DNA of 64,000 bases, taken from Dechloromonas sp. H13 (GTDB lineage: Bacteria; Pseudomonadota; Gammaproteobacteria; Burkholderiales; Rhodocyclaceae). Every line of letters begins with the position of its first letter. Positions within the stretch are counted from its first letter, which is position 1. The translations under genes were made by a program, and so were the position numbers. Location: the NCBI RefSeq assembly GCF_009469615.1, contig NZ_SSXX01000002.1:671001-735000 (forward strand). Reading direction: 5' to 3'. Shown here piece after piece: positions 1-7,867 of this stretch. The notes below the pieces were generated by a model. It had not been told where the DNA came from. It made no database searches and saw only the letters and a list, made by a program, of their open reading frames with translations.

Positions 1-224
1 ATCAATCCGCCTTACTGACAGTCATTCTCGCGAGGCCGGCGCTGCCGGCCTCCATTTCCCTAATTTTGTCGGCCCGTCTATCTACACAATCACAATCAAC
101 AAGATAACGTAGTCCGGTATTTGCCAACCTCTGATGATGTTCGAATGAGTGGCATCAGGCGGGCAGAGTGAAAATCATATGAACCCTGGCTTGAGTCCAG
201 GGCAAGGGGTAAGGTTTGGAACAA
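1..224. other. Leader region before the autotransporter-like gene
   Basis: No gene is supported here. A 9-bp perfect inverted repeat (GAGGCCGGC / GCCGGCCTC, positions 32-52) lies near the left edge. It could be the end of a terminator for a gene outside the window, but no clean T tract follows. The stretch before the next start contains an A/G-rich ribosome binding site (AAGGGG at about 204-209 and AAGG at 211-214). No confident promoter was identified. Confidence 0.4.
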
Positions 225-2294
225 ATGAGAAATAGAAAACTGACGCATTGCTTGTTGGCTCCGCGTCCGCTGTTTGCGTTGAAGCTATCGATGGCAGCGC
301 TTGCGCTCTCCGGTTTGCCGGCTACGGCAGGGGCAGCGCAATGTGGCGCGGCAGGTAACTTGCGATACCTGGGGACGACGACCGATTCAACCCGCTCAGT
401 CTGGATTTCCGGCACCTCGGCGGGAGCCTTCAGGCTGGAGGCGGCGCAGGGAAACCAGGCGGTGGACGCGTGGAGCAAAGGCCGGCGCGGGTTGCGTGTG
501 TCAATTTCACCGGTGGTTTCCAACGGCAATGGTGGTACGCACAAACTCTACGAGGACACTGGCGGCAATGGCTGTCTGCTGGACACCCAAAACCAGCAGG
601 GTGGCTTTGTATTTCCCCCGGTAGTTCGTCCGCCGGGCTCGGTCCGGCCACCCATCGGTACGCTGCCACCGTCGGGCATTAAGCCAACCTTGCCGGGTGG
701 TGTGACGCCGCCGATCGGTACGCTACCGCCATCGGGTGTGATGCCCGCCTTGCCGGGCGGGGTCACCCCGCCGATCGCCACGCTGCCGCCATCGGGCGTT
801 AAGCCAACTCTGCCGGGTGGGGTCACACCGCCAATCGGCACGCTGCCGCCGTCCGGTGTGATGCCGACCCTGCCGGGTGGAGTCACTCCGCCGATCGGTA
901 CGCTGCCGCCGTCCGGTGTGATGCCCGCCTTGCCGGGCGGGGTCACCCCGCCGATCGCCACGCTGCCGCCATCGGGCGTTAAGCCAACTCTGCCGGGTGG
1001 TGTGACGCCACCGATCGGCACATTGCCGCCGTCGGGTGTTATGCCCACCTTACCGGGTGGGGTCACGCCGCCGATCGGTACGCTACCGCCATCGGGTGTT
1101 ATGCCCACCATCCCGGGTGTTGTCACGCCACCGATCGGTACGCTGCCGCCGTCGGGTGTTAAGCCGACCCTGCCGGGTGGAGTGACGCCGCCGATCGCCA
1201 CGCTTCCCCCAACGGAAATTACTCCAAGCCTGCCGGGCGGTGTCACCCCGCCGATCGGTACGCTGCCGCCTTCTGGCGAAAAAATGACCGGGAATATTGC
1301 GTTGACCGCAGTGGACGGTTACACCCCGCCGCCGACGGTTCTTCCCTGTTCGGAAATGCGGCCGAGTGAACTTGGCGGAAGTGATTCAGACCCAAGGTCC
1401 GGTTGCCATTCTCACGAACAGCAGGATCCCCAGGCCGCCAGCGAATCTGCTGCTGGAGTACCCATTACCGCAGGCCGTGACCTGGTCGAAGACACGCTAT
1501 GGAACACATGGGTCGATACCCACTACACCAGCACCAGCGACCATCGCAACGGGCTCGATACGACTGGAAACGCTGGCGTGATAGTCATGGGCGCCGATCG
1601 CCGGGTCGCCAGCGATCTGGTGGCCGGCTTGCAGTTGTCGCTGGAAACATCTTCCAGCAAGGGTTTCCAGGGTGTTATGACCAGCGATTCGGATGGCTTC
1701 ATGATCAGCCCCTACATGGCTTATCAGGTGTCTCCGCAATGGTCACTTTACGGCGCATTGGGACTCGGCCAATCCAACATCGACAACCGGATACTTTCGC
1801 TGAATGGCAGTTACGAAGTGCAGCGCTACTCCGCCACGCTCAATGCCCAAGGTCAATACCCCCTCGGTTCAGCCTTCGTGCGGCCAAAATTCACGCTGTC
1901 ATACATGCACAACAACGCCGATGCCTACAATCTGGGCGGCAGTATTCTGGGCACGCCAATTACGTTGAGGATGCCTAAAAACAGTTACGACTTCGGAACA
2001 CTCGAATCCTCCGTCGAGATCAACAGGCTGTACCGATTCGACAATGGATCGGCAGTCATGCCGTATGCCGAGCTTGGCATTGCCTATGACTTCGAGCGTC
2101 CGGATTCAGGCCGCTACCTCGACGGCGATCTAGCGTACCAGGATTCCAGCCCCTGGAGCGGAATGACGCGACTAGGCGTACGATCTCTGGTCGACAGGAC
2201 AACCCTCATCGAATTCGCCGCCAGTTACTTGAGTCTGGGCACTAATGATCTGGCAATCTGGGACTTGCGGCTCTTTCTATCGCATTCGTTCTGA
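225..2294 (+). CDS. Autotransporter-like outer-membrane beta-barrel protein with proline-rich tandem repeats
   Basis: Predicted surface or outer-membrane protein of 689 aa; cargo and function are unknown. A signal peptide covers about residues 1-38 (basic start, hydrophobic core, cleavage near TAGA-AQCG). Residues 142-351 are ten full 20-residue repeats plus a half unit, each built on PPIGTLPPSG followed by a K/M-P-T/A-LPGGVT half. The last roughly 270 residues alternate in the amphipathic pattern of an autotransporter beta-domain and end in SHSF, with the terminal Phe typical of barrels. I chose the ATG at 225, 10 nt after AAGG, over a TTG three codons upstream. The repeat probably forms an extended polyproline stalk or spacer. 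The gene stands alone and converges on the cytochrome gene. The barrel assignment is by pattern, not by a profile match. Confidence 0.75.
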   Translation: MRNRKLTHCLLAPRPLFALKLSMAALALSGLPATAGAAQCGAAGNLRYLGTTTDSTRSVWISGTSAGAFRLEAAQGNQAVDAWSKGRRGLRVSISPVVSNGNGGTHKLYEDTGGNGCLLDTQNQQGGFVFPPVVRPPGSVRPPIGTLPPSGIKPTLPGGVTPPIGTLPPSGVMPALPGGVTPPIATLPPSGVKPTLPGGVTPPIGTLPPSGVMPTLPGGVTPPIGTLPPSGVMPALPGGVTPPIATLPPSGVKPTLPGGVTPPIGTLPPSGVMPTLPGGVTPPIGTLPPSGVMPTIPGVVTPPIGTLPPSGVKPTLPGGVTPPIATLPPTEITPSLPGGVTPPIGTLPPSGEKMTGNIALTAVDGYTPPPTVLPCSEMRPSELGGSDSDPRSGCHSHEQQDPQAASESAAGVPITAGRDLVEDTLWNTWVDTHYTSTSDHRNGLDTTGNAGVIVMGADRRVASDLVAGLQLSLETSSSKGFQGVMTSDSDGFMISPYMAYQVSPQWSLYGALGLGQSNIDNRILSLNGSYEVQRYSATLNAQGQYPLGSAFVRPKFTLSYMHNNADAYNLGGSILGTPITLRMPKNSYDFGTLESSVEINRLYRFDNGSAVMPYAELGIAYDFERPDSGRYLDGDLAYQDSSPWSGMTRLGVRSLVDRTTLIEFAASYLSLGTNDLAIWDLRLFLSHSF
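648..1277 (+). repeat. 60-bp tandem repeat, about 10.5 copies, coding
   Basis: In-frame tandem array of 60-bp units, each coding 20 residues beginning PPIGTLPPSG or PPIATLPPSG. Units at 768-827 and 948-1007, and at 708-767 and 888-947, are nearly identical. This indicates duplication of multi-unit blocks (GTL-ATL-GTL order). The period is a multiple of three, so length change keeps the frame and copy number can vary between strains. Unit 10 (TEITPS) is the most diverged. Confidence 0.95.
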
Positions 2295-2440
2295 ACACGG
2301 GCCGCAAGACAATATGCTGAGTGCGGGGCGCCATACCGGCATTTGCGACGTGTTTTGCGCTAACTCTCGATAGGGGCAGATGGCGGAAACCGTCGCTCTC
2401 CCGATGGTCAACCGGGATTGAGACAGCGTTCCGCGGCGTC

Positions 2441-4864
2441 CTATTTCGCTTCCAGCTCGGCAATCAGCCGGTTCAGACCGGGGTTGCCCGGCACCATCTC
2501 CGCGAGTTGCTTCGCGTAGACAAGTGCGGCTCGCCGGTCGCCGGTTTCACGGCTTATCGACAGTAGCGCACTAAGGATATCGAGATCGTTGGGGTGTCGC
2601 TTGTTGGCGCTGCGCAGCAGGGTCAGCGCCTGCTCGCGCTTGCCCGCGGAATCGACGGCGATGGCATGGACGTAGGCATAACGCGCGTTATCCGGGGCCA
2701 GCTTCGCCGCTTCGACGAATTCGTTCAGCGCCGCCATCTTGTCGCCCTTGCGCGTCAACAGCAGCCCGAGCGAATGGTGCAGGTCGGCATCGCGCGGCAG
2801 CGCCGCCAGGCCCTGGCGCAATACCTTTTCCGCATCCGGTTCGCGCCCGAGCTGGCGCAAGGCGTCGGCAAGATTGACATAGGCCCCGGGAAAGCCCGTG
2901 TCGAGCGCGATGGCACGCTCGAACGCGGCGATCGCCTCGTCGCCGCGTCCCTGCTGCAGGCGCAGATTGCCAAGGTTGACCTGGCCCGAGGGCCAGTCGG
3001 CCTCCAGCGCCAGGGCATTTTCATATTCCAGCAGGGCGGCGGCACGGGCGGCGCGCTTTCCCTCCGGGATCTGGGTATCCGGTATGTCGGCGAGGAGGCG
3101 CGCCGCTTCGATGCGCACGCCGCGCACCGGGTCGGCGAGTAGCGGCGCGCCACTGAGCACCCGGTTGGCCGGGTCAGCCCTGGCGATCATGCCCAGCGCG
3201 GCGATGCGCACCGAGGGGTCGGCATCCTGCAACAGGGCGCGCACCGCCGGCAGGCTATCGGGATTGGCATGGGGCTGGGCCAGTGTCGCTGCCGTCGCCC
3301 GGACGATTGCCGGCGCCGTCGGGCTGGCGGCGAGTTCGAGCAGGCCGGGCAAGGCGCGCACGCCCTGGGTTTCGCCGGCATGAAGAGTGTTGCCGTAGTG
3401 CGGGCGCTCGCGCCAGCTTTTGCCATACCACTGATCCATGGCGCTGGCTGCCCATTGCGGCTTCTTGTCGGTGTGGCACTGGGTACAGGCGTTGGGACTG
3501 CCCAACTTCATGGAGAGATCGGGGCGCGGGATGCGCAGGCTGTGATCCTGCCGGGCATGGATCACCATGTAGTTCTGTGTCGGCATGTGGCAGGTGACGC
3601 ACTGCGCCCCCTTGCCGCCAGCTGTATGGTGATGGTGTTTCGGCACATCGAACTCGGTGGCGGCATGGCAACGGGTGCACAGGGCATTGCCTTCGGCGCG
3701 CAGCTTCTGGCTGTGCGGCTCGTGGCAATCCATGCAGGTGACGCCGTTCTGGTGCATTTTGCTTTGCAGGAACGAGCCCCAGACATAGACCTCTTCGCGC
3801 TGCTGGCCGTCGGCATGGTAGTTGGGCGCGGTGAGCATTGCCAGGCGATGGCTGTCTTCCAGCGGCGCACCGGGCGTCCGGTCTTCACTAAGGGTTGAGC
3901 GGCGGGCGTGGCAGGCAGCACAGCTGTTCATGCCGGCTGGCGCTGCCGGCTTGTCGCGCACCGCGAATCGCGCCTGCTCGTTCGGGAATGTCCACGCTTC
4001 CTTCCAGCGGCTTTGCAGCGAGGGCAGACCCTTGTCGGCCCTGGCGCCATACGGCGGCTTGGCCTGTTTGGCCCAGTCGACGTGAGTGGAAGCCGGACCA
4101 TGACAGGTTTCGCAGGCGACGTTGATTTCGCTGAAGGTCGTCTTGTAGGTCTGGCTGGCCGCGTCATAACCCTTGCGCAGATTGGTCGAATGGCACTCGG
4201 CGCACTGCAGCGCCCAGTTGTGATAGACGCCCGTCCAGTGCAGAGAGTCCGTGTAGTCCGTCTTCTGTTTGGGATAAAGATGGAACCAGCGCTGGCCGCC
4301 TTCGCTTTTCGGGCGGGCGTCCCAGGCGATCGGCAGCGCCTGGTAACGTCCGCCCGGGAATGGGATCAGATACTGTTGCAGTGGATAGAGGCCGAAGGTG
4401 TAGGTGACTTCGTAGTCGGTCAGTTTTCCGTCCGGGCCGTCGGTACGCACCATGAACCTGTCGCCGCGTTTGAAGAACGTGGACTCGACGCCATCCTTCC
4501 TGAACTTCGCGTTGGCGAAGTCGCCGAGCACGCTGGTCGCCGTCGCTTCCTGCATCGCCAGTTGGTGATGTGAACCCGACCACGCCTTGAATTCGCTCTC
4601 GTGGCAGGTCTTGCAGGTTTCGGCGCCGACGTGGGTGGCTGAGGCGGCACCTGGCGCAGTGTTGGAGGTGACAGCTGGTCCAGGCGATGGGGAGGAGGCA
4701 GGGTCCGGCACCGGGGACGAAGAAACGAAAAACAGCGTGACGCCGGCAATCAAGGTGGCGAGCACCAGACCGGCAACCACGTAGCGCCTGGCTCGCGGCC
4801 TCGAACCCTCGCGGTTTGTCGGCAGCACGGCGGGCGAGCTCTTGGGTTTTGATCTTCGGGTCAT
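2441..4864 (-). CDS. Octaheme c-type cytochrome with HEAT and TPR repeats
   Basis: Membrane-anchored periplasmic multiheme protein of 807 aa, presumably in electron transfer. A signal anchor lies at about residues 27-50 after a basic N terminus. Eight CxxCH haem motifs follow: CKTCH (~84), CAECH (~221), CETCH (~250), CAACH (~316), CMDCH (~377), CTRCH (~397), CVTCH (~424) and CTQCH (~461). The N-terminal half resembles the cytochrome c554-like family. After the haems come a HEAT-like helical stretch (~480-590) and TPRs (~610-805). This fused architecture is known in environmental bacteria, but its substrate is generally undefined. No dedicated partner gene is adjacent, and the pqq operon diverges from it across 449 bp. 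The ATG at 4864 is preceded only by a weak AGAAG ribosome site. Confidence 0.85.
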   Translation of the reverse strand: MTRRSKPKSSPAVLPTNREGSRPRARRYVVAGLVLATLIAGVTLFFVSSSPVPDPASSPSPGPAVTSNTAPGAASATHVGAETCKTCHESEFKAWSGSHHQLAMQEATATSVLGDFANAKFRKDGVESTFFKRGDRFMVRTDGPDGKLTDYEVTYTFGLYPLQQYLIPFPGGRYQALPIAWDARPKSEGGQRWFHLYPKQKTDYTDSLHWTGVYHNWALQCAECHSTNLRKGYDAASQTYKTTFSEINVACETCHGPASTHVDWAKQAKPPYGARADKGLPSLQSRWKEAWTFPNEQARFAVRDKPAAPAGMNSCAACHARRSTLSEDRTPGAPLEDSHRLAMLTAPNYHADGQQREEVYVWGSFLQSKMHQNGVTCMDCHEPHSQKLRAEGNALCTRCHAATEFDVPKHHHHTAGGKGAQCVTCHMPTQNYMVIHARQDHSLRIPRPDLSMKLGSPNACTQCHTDKKPQWAASAMDQWYGKSWRERPHYGNTLHAGETQGVRALPGLLELAASPTAPAIVRATAATLAQPHANPDSLPAVRALLQDADPSVRIAALGMIARADPANRVLSGAPLLADPVRGVRIEAARLLADIPDTQIPEGKRAARAAALLEYENALALEADWPSGQVNLGNLRLQQGRGDEAIAAFERAIALDTGFPGAYVNLADALRQLGREPDAEKVLRQGLAALPRDADLHHSLGLLLTRKGDKMAALNEFVEAAKLAPDNARYAYVHAIAVDSAGKREQALTLLRSANKRHPNDLDILSALLSISRETGDRRAALVYAKQLAEMVPGNPGLNRLIAELEAK

Positions 4865-5313
4865 CTTGTGCGCTTCTAGCGGTGGGCGGGCGTATTCGAT
4901 TTTCTTTTAAACGGGATTATTGTTTTGGCAAAGGGATGCACGCCCCGAGCGGCATAGTAAGTCGAATTAGCGCGGCTTTCCATTCGTCTCCTCCAACCAG
5001 CGCAAAGCGGAGCTGATTGGCGCGGTGGCCTACCGTCCGATATGGCCGAGAGGTTATCAGTCAGTCTACGTCCTGCAGGACCGCTCCGTTCAGAAATCCG
5101 CCGCTGAGGCATCGAGATGGCGAGCGCGTCTTGTGGCACGCAGTAACCACCCATAACCAAACCACCACGCACCGGCAAGCCAGAATTGCCCGACTGCTGC
5201 GGTCCACTGCCCAAAAACGGCAAAGACCTTTTTCCACCATCTCCAGAAAACCATGAGGCCAATTTGGCCGTTTCCTGCACGGCAGGCGGAGATTTCCCGG
5301 GCAGACTGGGGCC
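4865..5313. other. Intergenic region between the cytochrome gene and pqqB
   Basis: This 449-bp divergent spacer must hold promoters for both flanking genes. It has no convincing open reading frame. I looked for -24/-12 elements like those before pqqA and found none with correct spacing. The closest, TTGGCCGTTTCCTGC near 5260, has 9 rather than 10 nt between GG and GC. No FNR or Fur box was recognised. Confidence 0.5.
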
Positions 5314-6240
5314 ATGAAAATACTTGTCCTTGGTTCTGCCGCCGGTGGCGGCTTCCCGCAGTGGAACTGCAACTGCCGTAATTGCGCCGGGGTGCGCGAC
5401 GGCAGCGTGCGGGCCACGCCGCGTACCCAGTCGTCGATCGCGGTCAGTGCCAACGGCACCGACTGGGTGCTGTTCAACGCCTCGCCCGACATCCTGACGC
5501 AGATTCGCGCCAACCCGGCGCTGCAGCCGGGCCGTGGCCTGCGCGACACGGGCATTGTCGGCGTCGTCCTGATCGATGCGCAGATCGACCACACCACCGG
5601 CCTCTTCATGTTGCGCGAGGGCAGGCCGCTCGATGTCTGGTGCACGCCGCAGGTCCATGAAGACCTGACGACCGGCAACCCGGTTTTCAATGTGCTCTCG
5701 CATTTTTGCACGGTGCGCTGGCAGCCGGTTTCGGTCGTTCCCCCGTCGCCATTTTCCATTCCCGGGGCGGCGGGGCTGCGCTTGACGCCGGTGCCGCTGA
5801 CCAGCAAGGCGCCGCCGTATTCGCCGCACCGCCACGACCCGCATCCCGGCGACAACATCGGCGTGCTGATCGAGGATGCGGCGACCGGTCGCAAGGTGTT
5901 CTACGCGCCCGGCTTCGGGGCGATGGAGCCGCATCTGGAGCCTTACCTGGACGATGCCGACTGCGTGCTGCTCGACGGGACGTTCTGGACCGACGACGAG
6001 ATGATCAGTCTTGGCATCTCGACCAAGGCTGCCCGCGAAATCGGCCATCTGCCGCAATCCGGGCCGGCCGGCATGATCGCCTTGCTCGGCCGCTACGCGA
6101 AGCCGCGCAAGGTGCTGATCCACATCAACAACACCAACCCTATCCTCGACGAGGACTCGCCGGAGCGCGCCGAACTGGCCCGCGCCGGCATCGAGGTCGC
6201 TTTCGACGGGATGCTGATCGACGACGGAGACAGGAAATGA
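5314..6240 (+). CDS. pqqB: PQQ biosynthesis protein PqqB
   Basis: Metallo-beta-lactamase-fold protein of PQQ (pyrroloquinoline quinone) synthesis, thought to hydroxylate the Glu-Tyr-derived intermediate before PqqC acts. Length of 308 aa matches the family. The N terminus carries the family hallmark [19 protein letters not shown], with the CxCxxC zinc-binding loop. Later motifs include QIDHTTG (the lactamase-like metal region) and LLDGTFW. The ATG at 5314 begins directly with the conserved [13 protein letters not shown]. The gene overlaps pqqC by 4 nt (ATGA), so the two are translationally coupled. It starts a two-gene operon separated from pqqA-pqqD; the canonical order is pqqABCDE. Confidence 0.97.
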   Translation: MKILVLGSAAGGGFPQWNCNCRNCAGVRDGSVRATPRTQSSIAVSANGTDWVLFNASPDILTQIRANPALQPGRGLRDTGIVGVVLIDAQIDHTTGLFMLREGRPLDVWCTPQVHEDLTTGNPVFNVLSHFCTVRWQPVSVVPPSPFSIPGAAGLRLTPVPLTSKAPPYSPHRHDPHPGDNIGVLIEDAATGRKVFYAPGFGAMEPHLEPYLDDADCVLLDGTFWTDDEMISLGISTKAAREIGHLPQSGPAGMIALLGRYAKPRKVLIHINNTNPILDEDSPERAELARAGIEVAFDGMLIDDGDRK

Positions 6241-6986
6241 AAATGAACGATTTGCAGGCGTGGACCGCAGTAGAGTTCGAGGCGCAGCTGCGGGCGCGCA
6301 GCGGCAGCTACCACATCCACCATCCCTTCCAGGTGATGATGCACGAGGGCAAGTGCACCCGCGAACAGATCCAGGCCTGGGTCGCCAACCGCTATTACTA
6401 CCAGATCAGCATCCCGATCAAGGACGCGGCGATCATGGCCAACTGCCCGGACCGCGAGGTGCGCCGCCACTGGGTGCAGCGCATCCTCGACCATGACGGC
6501 TACGGCGGCGAGGAGGGCGGCATCGAGGCGTGGATCCGCCTCGGCGAGGCGGTCGGCCTGTCGCGCGAGGACATCGTCTCGCAGCGTCTGGTGCTGCCCG
6601 GCGTGCGCTTCGCCGTCGATGCCTACATCAATTTCGCCCGCCGTGTGCCGTGGCAGGAGGCCGCCGCTTCGTCGCTGACCGAGCTGTTCGCGCCGACCAT
6701 CCACAAATCTCGCCTCGACCACTGGCCGACGCATTACCCGTGGATCGAGGCCGAGGGCTACAACTATTTTCGCCGCCGCCTGACCGAAGCGCCGCGCGAT
6801 GTGGTCAACGGCCTGCGCATCACGCTCGGCCATTTCAACACGCGCGAGCTGCAGGAACGGGCACTCGCCATCCTGCAGTTCAAGCTCGACCTGCTGTGGT
6901 CGATGCTCGACGCCATGCTGCTCGCGCATTGCCCGGTCCACATCGACGGCTGGGGCGCCTACACGCAGATGAGCAAGGTCTCATGA
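6237..6986 (+). CDS. pqqC: Pyrroloquinoline-quinone synthase PqqC
   Basis: Cofactorless oxidase catalysing the last step of PQQ synthesis: ring closure and eight-electron oxidation of AHQQ. The 249-aa protein has the all-helical TENA/THI-4-like fold. The conserved [27 protein letters not shown] and ILDHDGY segments include active-site His, Arg and Tyr residues. The start ATG at 6237 overlaps the pqqB stop and has GGAGA six nt upstream; an alternative ATG lies two codons later. The gene ends 38 nt before the sigma-54-type promoter driving pqqA. It is therefore transcribed mainly with pqqB. Confidence 0.97.
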   Translation: MKMNDLQAWTAVEFEAQLRARSGSYHIHHPFQVMMHEGKCTREQIQAWVANRYYYQISIPIKDAAIMANCPDREVRRHWVQRILDHDGYGGEEGGIEAWIRLGEAVGLSREDIVSQRLVLPGVRFAVDAYINFARRVPWQEAAASSLTELFAPTIHKSRLDHWPTHYPWIEAEGYNYFRRRLTEAPRDVVNGLRITLGHFNTRELQERALAILQFKLDLLWSMLDAMLLAHCPVHIDGWGAYTQMSKVS

Positions 6987-7024
6987 TTTTCGCGAGGCGC
7001 TTTTGGCGATCGCCCGGGGGCGCC

Positions 7025-7039
7025 TGGCACAGGCTTTGC
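7025..7039 (+). promoter_or_regulatory. Sigma-54 (RpoN) -24/-12 promoter of pqqA
   Basis: TGGCACAGGCTTTGC fits the RpoN consensus TGGCAC-N5-TTGC. GG (7026-7027) and GC (7038-7039) are separated by exactly 10 nt. It lies 56 nt upstream of the pqqA ATG. This implies enhancer-dependent activation; the activator is not in the window. It suggests conditional, high-level expression of the PQQ precursor peptide. Confidence 0.85.
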
Positions 7040-7094
7040 GGATAATCGAAACAGGAGCGGCAGGGTGCCGCTCCAATCACCAAGGAGACACACG

Positions 7095-7169
7095 ATGAAC
7101 TGGCAAACCCCGGCTTACTGCGAAATCCGCCTCGGCTTCGAAGTCACCGCCTACGTCTACGTGCGTTAA
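7095..7169 (+). CDS. pqqA: PQQ precursor peptide PqqA
   Basis: A 24-residue ribosomal peptide, MNWQTPAYCEIRLGFEVTAYVYVR, written here in two parts: MNWQTPAYCEIR then LGFEVTAYVYVR. Glu16 and Tyr20 (E-x-x-x-Y in FEVTAY) supply the atoms of PQQ after crosslinking by the radical SAM enzyme PqqE with PqqD. The ATG at 7095 follows a strong AAGGAG ribosome site at 7082-7087. Unlike most clusters it lies downstream of pqqBC and directly before pqqD. It has its own sigma-54-type promoter, and a GC-rich hairpin follows it. Cys9 is unusual but lies outside the crosslinked pair. Confidence 0.95.
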   Translation: MNWQTPAYCEIRLGFEVTAYVYVR

Positions 7170-7178
7170 GCGGCCAGC

Positions 7179-7206
7179 GGCGGCGGCTGCGGCTGCGGCC
7201 GCCGCC
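7179..7206 (+). other. GC-rich hairpin between pqqA and pqqD
   Basis: GGCGGCGG (7179-7186) can pair with CCGCCGCC (7199-7206) across a 12-nt loop. There is no T tract, so it is probably not a full terminator. Stem-loops after pqqA are known to make pqqA mRNA more abundant than the downstream genes; the same role is inferred here. Confidence 0.5.
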
Positions 7207-7224
7207 CACGCCCGGAGTCTCGAC

Positions 7225-7497
7225 ATGACGAACACCGAACGCCCGCGGCTCAGCCCGCACTTCGTCTTCCGCTGGGAAGCCAGCCAGGATGCCCACATCC
7301 TGCTCTACCCGGAAGGCCTGATCAAACTCAATCCGGCCGCCGCCGAAATCCTCAAGCGCTGCGACGGCGAGCGCACGGCGGAAGCCATCATCGCCGACCT
7401 CAATGCCACCTTTCCCGGCCAGCCTGAAGCCATCGCCGGCGATACCCATGCCTTCCTCGACATGGCCTGTGCCAGGGGCTGGTTGCGTCCGGCCTGA
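7225..7497 (+). CDS. pqqD: PQQ biosynthesis chaperone PqqD
   Basis: Small peptide-binding protein (90 aa) of the RiPP recognition element fold. It binds PqqA and presents it to PqqE. The family pattern is clear: RLSPHFVFRWE at the N terminus, then LLYPEGLIKLNPAAAEILKRCDG, then a helical C terminus ending in RGWLRP. It lies 55 nt after pqqA and shares its promoter. In some species PqqD is fused to PqqC or PqqE; here it is free-standing. No pqqE or pqqF/G homologue follows. A strong terminator lies 55 nt downstream, so the missing partner must be elsewhere in the genome. Confidence 0.95.
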   Translation: MTNTERPRLSPHFVFRWEASQDAHILLYPEGLIKLNPAAAEILKRCDGERTAEAIIADLNATFPGQPEAIAGDTHAFLDMACARGWLRPA

Positions 7498-7551
7498 AGC
7501 GCCGACCGCCTTGAATCCGAATACGCCCGGTGCCGACCGGGCATCACTGCC

Positions 7552-7577
7552 AAAGCCCGGTTCGCCGGGCTTTTTTT
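7552..7577 (+). terminator. Intrinsic terminator after pqqD
   Basis: AAAGCCCGG and CCGGGCTTT form a 9-bp stem with a TTCG tetraloop, followed by a run of T. It ends the pqqA-pqqD transcript. Confidence 0.92.
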
Positions 7578-7746
7578 CGTTCCGGCAACGGCTTTTTCCT
7601 GTTGCGTTTTGAGTCACCGGTGCTTCAGGTGCCAAAAAACTGAACGGCGCGACGCCGCAGTTTTTCCCCGGTGGAAGATTCCCAAAAGTGCTGGAAAAGG
7701 CCGCTGAACGGCGCGTTGCGCACTATCCCGGGGTTTTCCCGGAGGG

Positions 7747-7763
7747 TTGGCACGGGCTTCGCA
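7747..7763 (+). promoter_or_regulatory. Sigma-54-like promoter of the porin gene
   Basis: TTGGCACGGGCTTCGCA has the -24 block TTGGCACG intact and exactly 10 nt between GG (7749-7750) and GC (7761-7762). The -12 block has one mismatch (TCGC for TTGC). It lies 104 nt before the porin ATG, in the expected orientation. The match with the pqqA promoter suggests the porin and PQQ synthesis are co-regulated. Confidence 0.65.
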
Positions 7764-7867
7764 ATCCTTGGGACGCGATGCCATCCGATGTGGTGGCAGC
7801 GGGGGAAGTCCGGCCGGATCGGGATCCGGTCGGCAGGGTTCACTCACAAAATTTCTGGAGACATTTC

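Larger units (their letters stand above)
7498..7867. other. Intergenic region between pqqD and the porin gene
   Basis: This 370-bp gap has no gene. It contains a small hairpin (GCCCGG/CCGGGC, 7525-7541), the pqqD terminator (7552-7577), an A/T-richer segment (7590-7740) that could hold activator sites, and a -24/-12 promoter candidate (7747-7763) for the porin. Confidence 0.6.

Noticed and set aside
548..1246. Antisense open frame of 232 codons across the 60-bp repeats
   Set aside because: The repeat period is a multiple of three, so any stop-free phase stays open. The plus-strand product has a signal peptide and barrel; the antisense one has nothing.
648..1277. Possible CRISPR or VNTR noncoding array
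   Set aside because: Units are contiguous without spacers, in frame and coding; no cas genes are present.
5250..5275. Sigma-54-like element upstream of pqqB
   Set aside because: GG and GC are 9, not 10, nt apart and flanking consensus is weak.
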